A stretch of 64,000 nucleotides of DNA, taken from contig CM007314.1 of NCBI GenBank assembly GCA_000333855.2, positions 1,311,642 to 1,375,641 on the forward strand, given 5' to 3'. Positions 21,949 to 31,830 of this stretch are shown piece by piece; the stretch's first letter is position 1, and every line of letters starts with the position of its first letter. The stretch comes from Endotrypanum monterogeii (taxonomy: Eukaryota; Euglenozoa; Kinetoplastea; Trypanosomatida; Trypanosomatidae). The position numbers and the translations under genes were made by a program. The notes beneath the pieces are model-generated. The model was given only the letters and a program-made list of their open reading frames with translations, searched no databases and was not told the origin of the DNA.

Positions 21949-22513
21949 ACCCCCCCCCTCCTCCCTTTGTCGAAGGGAAACAGTGGGCTGTGTATGACTC
22001 TCTCCCTCTCTCTCTGCTCTCATTTTTTATCTTTATCTTACTCTGCCCACTCACTTCGCGAAGCGGCAACACGCTATTACAGTTTTCACCGCTTTCCGGT
22101 TGTTCGTGTGTTGTGGGGTTCAGTCCACTTCCCCATTTCACGTCTCTTCCTTCTGCCCTTCCCTCCTCGCAGCTACTACGGAGTCGCTCACACTTCTTGC
22201 CCTTTCTCCTCCTCGCCTCCAGTCGTGTACCTGCACTGTGAGTTACACTCGGTGTCTGCCTCCCAGCCTTTGGAACACCCGCCCTTTCCCATTATTGTGT
22301 ACATCGCTGAGGTAGTCTTTTTGTGCGTGGGGGATACCAGCAACTTTTTTTTTCTCTGCCAGCACATAGAGTAGGGGAAAAAAAATTCGAAAAGGAAAAA
22401 AAAGGAAAACGATACACTTCTCTCGCTGTTCAAACACATTTTTCTCTATCAACGCCTTCGGAAACGTTCGTTGTGTGTTTGAGAGCGCGCGCCAGGATCC
22501 TCACTTCTTAATC
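21949..22513. other. 5' flank of D6/WD40 gene
   Basis: About 565 bp, C/T-rich throughout, ending with a splice-acceptor candidate. No gene. Confidence 0.5.
22341..22362 (+). promoter_or_regulatory. Candidate trans-splice acceptor, D6/WD40 gene
   Basis: actttttttttctctgcc followed by AG at 22361-22362; 5' UTR of about 151 nt. Confidence 0.5.
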
Positions 22514-24367
22514 ATGGCGGCTGTCTACGCCAGTGTCCTCGGAAAAGAGTTTGCGAAGGGAGTTACGCTGGATGAGGCGAACCGTATTGTTTGTGTTGAT
22601 GAAGCGCTTTCCTCGCTCTCCTCCTTGAAGGTGGGCATGGTGGTGCGTTCTATTGGCGGAATACCTGTAGGGGATGGTCGAGGCGAACAGGCCCGGCACC
22701 ACAGCAACCGATCTCAGGTGCTCGTAGTCCTCGGTGCCCAACCAAAGGACGAGTTTGATCTGAGCTCTGACGAGGAAGCCACCGCGGACTTCAAGCCTCC
22801 GTCCACTTTCCCTGCACTTCCACCAGAGTATAATAATAATGTGGCGCACAACAGCTCTGGTGTTGTTTACGAAGCCGCTATGAAGTGTGGACCTGGTGGC
22901 TGCGTCATCATCATGTGCGAGGGAGCCAACCCTGCCTTACCCATTACCCTGGCGGCGGAGAAGGCAAAAGTGGAAGTCATGTATATCGACACAGTGGCGC
23001 GCATGAAAACACGCCAGACCATCAACGAAGCCGGCGAGGTCTTGAAGAGGTCCCTTGAGAAGGGGCTGTGGATTTATGTTGAGCAGGCGACGAAGTCTAT
23101 CACCTTACTGCGCCAAATGAGCGACTGCATCACGGAGGTCAGGACGGCAGGAAAGATGCATTCCCAGTCACGTGTGCTGCTGATGTGCGAGCCTCATCCT
23201 CACTTCCCTGAGGCGTTGATGCGCGAGAGCGTCACACTTCGAAGTCGGTTGCAGAACAACAACATGTCTGAGGTGGACATTCGAGAAGAACTCGCGGAGA
23301 GTGCCCACCGAAAGTTGGCCATATACGGCGATGAGCTTCCTCCCGGGGAGACGCTGGCAAAGCCTGAGGTAACTGCCACCCGGAAGAAGGTGCGCATCTC
23401 CAACCAAGTCAATATCGTGCACCTCGAGAAGAGCACCTTCATGGAGATGAGTGCGAGTGCCCGGATGCGTACGGAGTCTGGCCCCTCCAGCGATGGCATT
23501 TCTCGGGTGGCGAAGTATTCCTTTGGCTCAAACGAAAAGTTTATCTCGCTCTCCTACGTGCGGGATCATCGCTTTGCTGTGGGTACGAACAGCGGATACG
23601 TCGTTCTCATCGACCGCGACGGGCTTCCTTTGATTCAGTTCCGACCCCACAAGGCATGTATTTGGGACGTGAGCTTCTCGTCGCAGTTTGACTTCGCCAC
23701 AGCTTGCGAGGATGGCAGGAGTGTGATCTTCAACTACTCGCTCGCGAACCAAGAGCTGACAACAGCTTCCGTGGCGTCTTTTCAGAACGATGTGTTCGCC
23801 GTCACGTACGCAAACCCAAACGATGTGAGTAGCGCTGTTCTCTCCGGTGGACTCAGTGCCACTGTATGTGTATTGCATTCCGATCGGCAAAACAGTTCGT
23901 TTATCGCCTGTCGAACATCTATTCAGGCCATGTGCGCCACCCATCTCAACCAGACGATCGTTGGCGGTGGGACTGGTGCTTGCACTCTCATTGACAATCA
24001 CTACTGTGTTGTGACAGATATCACGAACGCCCACGCTAAGAAGGTCCCGGCAGTCGGTGCGCATGGAAACGTAGCTGTGACTGGCGGCTTCGACTGCACA
24101 TTGCGCCTGTGGGATGTGCGCAACGGATTCCACCAGACATCACAGCAGCTCCTGAGCGAGGTGATCACAGCGGTGGCAATGAACGACCGCTTTATCGCCG
24201 CGTGCAGTGGCTCCAACCTGCACGTATGGGATCCACGGAACATGAGCCGACCGCTGGCTCTCAAGACGAACGCCTGGAAAGACTTGACCCGCGGACTCGT
24301 ACTTGACGGAAACACCGTCGTGACCGCATCTGTGGACGGTGTGGCGCGCATTTGGGAAGTGAACTAA
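22514..24367 (+). CDS. Dynein-D6-like / WD40 propeller protein
   Basis: 617 aa. Three regions are visible. Residues ~5-75 could be a PDZ-like fold (VGMVVRSIGGIPV). Residues ~125-260 resemble the D6 P-loop segment of dynein heavy chains: CVIIMCEGANP (130-140) parallels the ILSPGADP stretch, GLWIYVEQ the GxWVxLQN stretch, and RVLLMCEPHPHFPEALM (220-236) the WLTSxPxxxFPxxIL stretch. No Walker A motif was seen, and D6 lacks one too. Residues ~330-617 form seven WD-like units, the last three ending LRLWDV, LHVWDP and ARIWEV, so a complete propeller is likely. It may be a flagellar or motor-associated scaffold, but that is inference. The ATG at 22514 follows the splice acceptor; an upstream TTG in frame was not used. 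Confidence 0.9.
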   Translation: MAAVYASVLGKEFAKGVTLDEANRIVCVDEALSSLSSLKVGMVVRSIGGIPVGDGRGEQARHHSNRSQVLVVLGAQPKDEFDLSSDEEATADFKPPSTFPALPPEYNNNVAHNSSGVVYEAAMKCGPGGCVIIMCEGANPALPITLAAEKAKVEVMYIDTVARMKTRQTINEAGEVLKRSLEKGLWIYVEQATKSITLLRQMSDCITEVRTAGKMHSQSRVLLMCEPHPHFPEALMRESVTLRSRLQNNNMSEVDIREELAESAHRKLAIYGDELPPGETLAKPEVTATRKKVRISNQVNIVHLEKSTFMEMSASARMRTESGPSSDGISRVAKYSFGSNEKFISLSYVRDHRFAVGTNSGYVVLIDRDGLPLIQFRPHKACIWDVSFSSQFDFATACEDGRSVIFNYSLANQELTTASVASFQNDVFAVTYANPNDVSSAVLSGGLSATVCVLHSDRQNSSFIACRTSIQAMCATHLNQTIVGGGTGACTLIDNHYCVVTDITNAHAKKVPAVGAHGNVAVTGGFDCTLRLWDVRNGFHQTSQQLLSEVITAVAMNDRFIAACSGSNLHVWDPRNMSRPLALKTNAWKDLTRGLVLDGNTVVTASVDGVARIWEVN

Positions 24368-24645
24368 TATCGGGTGGATGATGTTTAATCGGGTCTGATC
24401 GCTTTATATATACAGAAATATAAGGGATTGACGGGATAAGAGCTACACGACAGGGGTTATCCTTCTCTGCGTACCTGCGTGCCTGCGATTTTCGGTGGAG
24501 TATTGTCTGCTTGTTTCTTTTTTTTTTCACGCGCCGAATACCGTAGCGCAAAGTCTCACGGTGACGTTCGCACAAGAGACCATTTTTTTTTTTTTCGTCA
24601 AGAGCTATAGTTTCGGTCAACGCCTTTTTTTTTCTCATAATCAGC

Positions 24646-24676
<31 letters not shown>

Positions 24677-27005
24677 ACATATACATATTTGCATACAGAT
24701 GTTTCTGCTTATACCTCTAACACTTATGCTGCATTCTTTATATCCATTTTCTTTCTGTGCCTTCTCTTCGACCTGCTTCCCCATGATGAGGGAAAGGTGC
24801 GAGAGGGGAAAACAGCAGAGTGTTTGTGTGTGTGGGGGAGGGAGGAGGGGGAGCAGGGGATGAGCAGAGAAGGTCACTCTTTTATTTCATGAGGAGGGTG
24901 AATTATTCACATGAGCGGAAAGAGACCTATTGTGAACGCGATGGGGGGGGGCGATAAAAAATAGCACATCAATACGAATGCTCACGTTGCACAAATATCC
25001 CCCGTCCTTGTGCTCTTAGTATCGGTGCTCTTTTATTTTGTTTCACTTCCCCTTCTTCTTTCCCCTCATCCCCCTCCCTCACTTCCCCATCTCTGTCACC
25101 TTCCCGCACATGCTCTCGGTTTTTGCTCGCATGGCCTTAACGGAAATTGTTTTTCTTCCATTTCCCCTCTTCGTCCTCTTTGAGGCAATAATGTATTGGA
25201 TCATTGAGGTAGATTTTGGAGGGAGAAAACGGATTCAAAAGTCTAAGCAAAAAAAAAAAAAGAAGGAAGGAAGGAAGGTCATGGGGGGAGGGGCATAAGA
25301 ACGTGGTAGAGATGACAGCTGCGTCGCCCTGGGTTGGTCTGGACATGTGCGGGGGACATTGTCGAGGTCGAGTCGGGGCTGCAAAAGTTGCTCGTGGGCA
25401 GTGGGAGGGGCGAAGGAATTGTCTTGACACACACACACACAAAAAGAAAAAAGTTACGTACGTAACGAATGCACATATAAACGTACGGGCGACGCGTATG
25501 ATGCACCCGTACTTCTTTGCGCGTACGGGGGCAATGTGACCCGGTGTATACTCGGTTATATAAATCGTGGTTTGGACTGCGTTCACGTATCATACAGCCT
25601 TGAACCATCCATCCGCTCGCCTCACCTCTCTTTTCTTGTTTTCTGTTTCGCGCTCTTCATCGAATGAACCGTTTTTTTTCCCCCGCCCGCTCGACTCCCT
25701 TTTCTTATTTTATATCTTTTATCTAGTGTGTTATGTTTTTTTCGTTTTTCTTTTTCTGTTTCGCTTCTCACTGTGCTATGCTCGCTACTGCTGCTGTTCT
25801 TCATTTCGTTTGCTTCTTGTGCTTCCGCACCTCGGCCTTCTTTCCTCCCAAAGTTGTCTTTGCAGGATCTCTACATGTTTTAGTTATGTTCTATGTGTCG
25901 ATTGTATCCTCTCGTTCCACACGCTTTTTCGATATATGCTTGCGCGCTGAGGCGCATTTATGGAGATGGCGAATTGGCAGTTATCTCTCTGTACTTCCCG
26001 ATGGACGAAGTGTATGCACATCGATACCGATGTCCCGCTGCTTCATGCATTCTCATGTTTCCTCATTTTCTTCGACTTTCTCTTGTTTTCGCCTCTCTGC
26101 GCCTTGAACGCATACTGCAGTGCGTCCCTGCCTTCATCATTGCTGCTCTCTTCGAATTTGGTCTACACGAATGTGTGTTTATGTGTGTGTGTTTGTGTTT
26201 ATGTGTGTTTATGTCTGTGTGGATCTACTGCAACTTTTTTTTTTTTGTACAAAAATTTCCTTTTGCTATATCGGCGCTCCTTTCCATGTTACTGTCGCCA
26301 CGCATTACCTCAAGTCCGAAGAGGAACCATACACATTGCTCTATGTCTCTGTCTGTATTTGCGGGGAGGGGGGAGGGCATACTGTAAAGGAAGATTTCGC
26401 GTGCTGCTGCTGCTCTCCCTCTTTTATCCCTTGCCTTATTAGTTTTTTTTTTTTCTTGCTCTCCCCTCCCCGCAGCTGCATTCACCACCTGCAGTCGGGG
26501 TCTCGATGGAGGGAGGGGAAAAAAAGATGATTTCAAGCTGCAATACTCAGGGGGCTTACCTAACTGTTGGTGGTTTGCTCAGCTGCAACGGATTATGGCG
26601 CGAGAGGGGCAGCTGGCGGCAGCTAGACTTCCACGCTGGGCGCTCAATTTCTCTTTTGGTAGGCAATATCACCACACGACTTACCTCTGACCACTGTTAG
26701 TGACATTGCCGACGCGCCTATGAAGCCGTTCCTCGTTTTCGTCTGCACCCCCTTCCTCTCCCTCTCCCTGTAGTCACCTTCCGTCTACGCGCATGAGAAA
26801 ACCCGTTGGCTCGAATATATCTAGCCTCTCTAACTTCCTCTCGTACTCAAATCGATGCCGCGTAGTTTCCCATCGTTACGCTGACCTTCGTCACTTTTCT
26901 TTTCGATTCTTTGACGCTCTCTTTCACATTCGCTCTTAAAGTATCTTTCTCTTTCCGTGTGCGCGTGCGTGTGTTGGTCCGCACTTCCCCCCCCCCCTCG
27001 TCGTC
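24368..27005. other. Intergenic region D6/WD40 to TCP11
   Basis: About 2.6 kb without a supported gene. CA tract at 24646-24671, a T/C-rich middle section and a strong pyrimidine tract at about 26886-26940. Confidence 0.55.
24646..24671. repeat. (CA)n microsatellite
   Basis: About 13 CA units shortly after the end of the D6/WD40 gene. Confidence 0.95.
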
Positions 27006-29627
27006 ATGTCGAACCCTCTTCACAGTGCTGGCAACGGTAGCGTCATCAGCCCGGCGGAGGGCTCTCCAGTGTCAAGGAAGTGCGTGCGGATCGCTGATAG
27101 CATGCGCGAGCTGAGCGCAGATCTGCAGCAACTGGAAGACTTGGGTCTGTCCCTCGACCCTTCGACTCCTTTATCTTCCAATGAGGTGGAGCAGATTCTC
27201 ATTACAGACAGCTGGAGTTGCGCCGTCTGCGGAAACACGGACGCTCCCACTTGCCCTTCTACTGGGAAACCGCATCGCCGGCGTCTCGTAACAGTAGCCC
27301 AGCACGCCCTTCGATTGATTGAACGACATGTTGGTAAGGTGTACGTGCGCCCGGCGCCACTGTCGCAACGTGTGGATGGCGAGGTGCAGGTGCGCACTCA
27401 GCGAAGGCTCACCATGAACCCCCGTACTTTTCTTTTAGCGTTTTACTTTGCGTCACAGGCGCCCGCTGCCTCAGAGGCGGGGGCTTATAAGGAGTGTACC
27501 CCGCTGCCTGCACGAACATCCACTGCAGTCGGTGGCCGAAAGGATACCAAGTGGACCACAGAGTGTGCGCGCCACTTGCTCGATGTCATTCGCGAGATTA
27601 AAGTCTACGGTGTGTGTCCGACGGACGACGCATACTGCCACTCACTGCTGAGGTCAATGCGAAGTGCATGGCAGCAATACTCGCGACAGGTGAGGTGGGA
27701 GCTTGCAGCAGGCAGCACGAGTCATTCAGAGTCGCCAAAGAAACGATCTGACAGTGTAAGTAGACATGTGTCATACCCCAAGGTCAAGGATGCTCGCGAC
27801 GAGCTCGTCCATTGCACCCGCCAGGCCTTGATGGAGGCGATGCGGCACTCGCGCAGAGATCCGGACAACGAAGATCTGAAACGATTCACTGCGCTTCTTT
27901 ATCAGCGGCTCTTACGTTTATGCACTTCCGATGAGTTCGCTGAGGTTCAGCGACGTGTCGAAAAAATAGAGGCGTGCAACTCCACGCCGCACACCGAGCA
28001 CGCCACACCTCCCTGTGTAATGCTTGACGCGAATACAACGGCCTCCGAGGACGAAGGCGATCGCACGGCAGCATCGTTGGAAAGGTCTTCTGGACCGAGA
28101 ATTGCTCGACGATCCACCAGCGGGCAATTGTATTTCGGGCCTAAGCTGCCGCCTGGGTGGTATGTGGATGAGCGGGGTATTTCACGGCCTCCAGCAGATC
28201 ACGAGGAACGCAAGCGACGCGAGCGATATGTTCAGAAAGAGTTCAAGGCAGTAAAGGCATATGAGGCCGTTATGGAGGTGGAGTCAGAAAAGACGAGACC
28301 GCAGCAGGTGGAGGCGGAGGTGGCTGCAGCTCTTACGCAGACAGAGCTTCAACAGCTAGCCGAAGACCTCAACAGCACCCCCTTGCGCTTGCAACGCCTC
28401 TTTCATTTGCTGTCGCTCGTGGAGGATCGCTTTGTGGAGGCGCTTCCACCCCGCCTGCGTCCGCGCCTGCGACAGGAGTTCCACGACGTGCTGGACTGGA
28501 ACGTCATTGAGCGCCAAGCCCGCGGAAATGCGCGCAATATCTCTAACTTGGTTCGCTTTGTCGGCGAAAAGGTGATTGAATGCAGCTCCCCAGCGCGCGA
28601 GGCGACAATAGCAGCTCTCATGTCTGGTGTATGCGAGGGCATCGATCACTGCACGCCTGACATGGGCACTGCAGTAGCAAATGCATTTTCTTTTCTATTC
28701 GAGGCCATTCGAGATCTTCGGGAGGACGTCGCGAAGTTCTCGCTCGTGATGATCAACGCCTCTCTGAAACAGAACGCTGTGCAGTACATTCGAGAGTTTA
28801 TCGCCGCGTGTTTGCCACCACCGCGAAAGTGGTCCGGATCACTCAGTTTTTTACAGCGCTTCATCAATGATCAGAGGGTGTTTTTGTGGTCCTCGGAAAG
28901 AGTGCCTCAGGCTTGGACGTCTATCACCATTGAAGAGAGAAGGGTTCGCGGCGCACTGCTGATCGGTACGCTGGATTTGCTGCGCAGCGGCCGACGTACA
29001 ACTGTGGATCGATGGGTAGACTTGCCACCCGAAATTTTCTACCTTGAGAAGCACGTCATATTCAAAGTAGCAAATACGGTACAGGAATGCACACTCTTGT
29101 TGCTGTTGGATGGAACCATCTCGAGCGTGCTATCCCGTCGTGCAATGACCCCGGCTACTGTTACGACGGTCATTCGCAACCTGCACAGTCAAATTATGTC
29201 ACTGCTCGCTGAGGACATCCGTCTCGATGAGCTCAAGGATTCGGTGATTGACTCCATCGAAAGTCAGCTCTACCGTCTCCATGTGGGAAATGCAACTCAT
29301 GATGACGAGGCCTCAGTAGGACTTCTTGCTCCTCTTGCTACCTTGTTGGACACAGAGAAGCAGACCGTTCGGTCAACCCTTGACAAAATGACGAACACCG
29401 AAGACGCGCTGTACGTGATATTTGAGCGGCGGGTGCTGGAGTTCATTGAAGTCATGCTGCTGAAGAGCACGGATGATGTTGCGCCGCTTGGACTGGTGAC
29501 GGACACGCTTAAGGCGCAGGTTCAGGTACTGCGGCACATGTTGATGTTTCACTGGGAGGTCTACGCGCCAGTGTACCGTGAGCTGGTTCCATCATTGTCA
29601 CTTCAGCCGGTTGCTCTCGCCAGTTGA
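27006..29627 (+). CDS. TCP11-family protein
   Basis: 873 aa. Residues ~480-760 carry the T-complex protein 11 signature: a helical segment around DVLDWNVIERQARGNARNI (from 496), then VRFVGEKVIECSSPARE, a LFEAIRDLREDVAKFSLVM stretch near 565-582 and NAVQYIREFI. In animals TCP11 is a sperm/flagellum-associated protein and relatives occur in fungi and protists; its biochemical role is unclear. The N-terminus has Cys72, Cys75 and Cys83 with His90, a possible zinc site. LPPGWYVDERGISRPP (381-396) resembles the start of a WW domain but lacks the rest. A charged helical stretch (~400-450) precedes the TCP11 region. The ATG at 27006 is the first in the conserved frame, after an AG at 26940-26941. Confidence 0.9.
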   Translation: MSNPLHSAGNGSVISPAEGSPVSRKCVRIADSMRELSADLQQLEDLGLSLDPSTPLSSNEVEQILITDSWSCAVCGNTDAPTCPSTGKPHRRRLVTVAQHALRLIERHVGKVYVRPAPLSQRVDGEVQVRTQRRLTMNPRTFLLAFYFASQAPAASEAGAYKECTPLPARTSTAVGGRKDTKWTTECARHLLDVIREIKVYGVCPTDDAYCHSLLRSMRSAWQQYSRQVRWELAAGSTSHSESPKKRSDSVSRHVSYPKVKDARDELVHCTRQALMEAMRHSRRDPDNEDLKRFTALLYQRLLRLCTSDEFAEVQRRVEKIEACNSTPHTEHATPPCVMLDANTTASEDEGDRTAASLERSSGPRIARRSTSGQLYFGPKLPPGWYVDERGISRPPADHEERKRRERYVQKEFKAVKAYEAVMEVESEKTRPQQVEAEVAAALTQTELQQLAEDLNSTPLRLQRLFHLLSLVEDRFVEALPPRLRPRLRQEFHDVLDWNVIERQARGNARNISNLVRFVGEKVIECSSPAREATIAALMSGVCEGIDHCTPDMGTAVANAFSFLFEAIRDLREDVAKFSLVMINASLKQNAVQYIREFIAACLPPPRKWSGSLSFLQRFINDQRVFLWSSERVPQAWTSITIEERRVRGALLIGTLDLLRSGRRTTVDRWVDLPPEIFYLEKHVIFKVANTVQECTLLLLLDGTISSVLSRRAMTPATVTTVIRNLHSQIMSLLAEDIRLDELKDSVIDSIESQLYRLHVGNATHDDEASVGLLAPLATLLDTEKQTVRSTLDKMTNTEDALYVIFERRVLEFIEVMLLKSTDDVAPLGLVTDTLKAQVQVLRHMLMFHWEVYAPVYRELVPSLSLQPVALAS

Positions 29628-29801
29628 GCGAATACTCTCCACCCACTGCGTTTGTCGCCTCCAGAACAGAAGGTAATCGGTGGTTGATGGAAATAGGCGA
29701 GCACCTTGTGCTTTCATTGCTTGAGCGTTCTCTCTTCTTTTGCGCTTGGTGTTATTGCCCTGAATGCTTCCGGTGGTGTGTGAATCTATACAAAGTATGT
29801 T

Positions 29802-29803
<2 letters not shown>

Positions 29804-29857
<54 letters not shown>
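29804..29857. repeat. (TG)n microsatellite
   Basis: 54 bp of uninterrupted TG about 180 bp after the TCP11-family stop codon, the longest TG tract in the window. Confidence 0.97.
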
Positions 29858-29858
<1 letters not shown>

Positions 29859-31699
29859 ACACAGACACGGAGGGACTGTGTCATATTCTCTGTTTACTTC
29901 ATGTTTTACTTGGTATACATGTACATACACGTATACACATGTGCTGAAAAAAAAAAAAAAGAGGTTATATATACTTCAGGTTATCTCGAGTGTGTCCTGC
30001 GCACTCTCCTGTGTTCTGTCATTTTTGTTCGCACTCTTTCTTTGGATACGACCGTGTCTTTTGTCCTTTCTTCTGCTTTTTTTTTTTCGTGGAAGGGCTT
30101 TCTCGCAGCGTGAAATGCCAACTTAAAAAAAAAAAAAACTATATTCGTGAAGCGCTCATCGTACCTGAAGAGAGAATCACGTTTGACTTTCTCTTTAGGT
30201 GTGCCGTGTCAGCGAACGCACCTGTGCGTCTCTGAGGATAAAGCGCAATCGGCTGCGCTACAGAGGGAGGGGAAGAGAGACCGAATGCGAGTGCATTTAG
30301 GTGCTTGTGTGTGTGTGTGTGTGTGTGAAATAACATTTTTCACGGATTTACTGCCACGATGCAGTTGTAACGTGACGCAGCAGTGCATCTCACACGTTGA
30401 AGGCGCGCCCATCTACCTTCTGGCACAGTGATGCCAGGTGGATGTCGGGTTTTTCACACCACCTTGCTCTAAGGTACCGTTACCGATGGTTCACACACAC
30501 ACACACACACACACGTATAGGATCTCTCTATATATATGCATAGGCTCAATACTGAGAGTGCACGACGTGAGCTCCTTGAAAAGGTAGCAGCAAGCAGGTG
30601 AGCTTCATGTGAATTTCTCGCCCTGCTGTTAAATTTTCTTTTTTTCCCATTTGAGACCCCACGTTGTGCACCTCATGCTCTTTTTAGGTCTACTCTGCAT
30701 ATGAGTCGTCATGGTATGTATTTTTCTCCTCAATGTTCCCTGCGGCACACCCCTTCCTCTTTCTTGCTGTTTTTTTTTTTGTTGGTTTGCTCACCATTCT
30801 TCACTTGTGTTGAATATACGAACTGATTGAACACTCTTCTTCGCACACATGCGCCTCTCACAACACTTGGCGCTTCATCTAATATACGGACACATATTCG
30901 CGTTGCTTTGGTATTTATTGCCGATGGATGTTTCTGCCCATATGGCGGATTCTATTCCTCCCTAGTTTTTCACTCGTTTTGTGCCCATCGCCTGAGCATC
31001 TCATATACGTCCGCCACTGCGCAGATCTGCAGGCTTATCTGTTTTTTTTTATATTTTTCCTTGGTCTCCCGCCTCTTTTGGTGTTTCAGTTTTTTTTTTT
31101 CTCGTCTTCACTCTCCTCTCGGTGATTGGCAATACGGTCCACTTTTCTTCTTTGCCGCACCGCCTTGAAGGCTTTCTCTGCCCTCGGCTGATTGCGCGCA
31201 CTCATTTATTCCCCCCTTTTTTTTCTTTTCCCTCCCCCCCCCTAACACACGCGCACAAAGGTGGTGCGCCAGCATCGAGACACATACGAGGAGACCACAA
31301 AGATCTACGTACGCAGAGCAACACTATTTTCCCACCCATCTTTCTCTCTGCTCGTGCGTGTGTGCGTCTGTGTCGGTTCCTGACTCGCTACATCACTTAT
31401 AGTGCTTTGGTTGTCATCCACAGCTGTGCAGTGTACTATTTACTTCATCATCTGACACTGGCGCCGTCGCAGAGTATTTTTCTTACTGCATTCTTTTTTT
31501 TTTTTGTGGTTGTCCTTTTTTTTTTTCTGTTTGTGAGTGTTGACTTCATATACGTCACGAGCGGGGTGACATATTTCAGGGGTCCTGAGGAGCGTTCACC
31601 AAGTCAGCGGGTGCTTTGAGTACCGAAACCACATTTCGACTAGGCAGTGAACGTAAACTCTGCAGCCGTGCGTGCGTCATTGCTGCTGCTGCTACCACT

Positions 31700-31733
31700 A
31701 TTTCCCAACTTTCTTTTCTCTCGTCTCTCTGAG
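31700..31733 (+). promoter_or_regulatory. Candidate trans-splice acceptor, MKT1
   Basis: tttcccaactttcttttctc tract ending in AG at 31732-31733; 5' UTR of about 97 nt. Confidence 0.45.
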
Positions 31734-31830
31734 CGGAGGTGCCCTCCCCCTCTCCTCCTCCCTGTGTCTCCCTGTGTCTCCCTAGTGGTGTCCGTTCTGT
31801 TTTATATTTCCGTTATCTGTGCAAGGCACC

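Larger units (their letters stand above)
29628..31830. other. Intergenic region TCP11 to MKT1
   Basis: About 2.2 kb. A 54-bp TG tract at 29804-29857, A/T runs, smaller CA tracts near 30491-30513 and pyrimidine tracts near 31495-31525 and 31700-31733. No gene supported. Confidence 0.55.

Noticed and set aside
29804..29857. Microsatellites considered as CRISPR or telomeric arrays
   Set aside because: They are simple TG/CA/TA runs without spacers, and no TTAGGG arrays occur.
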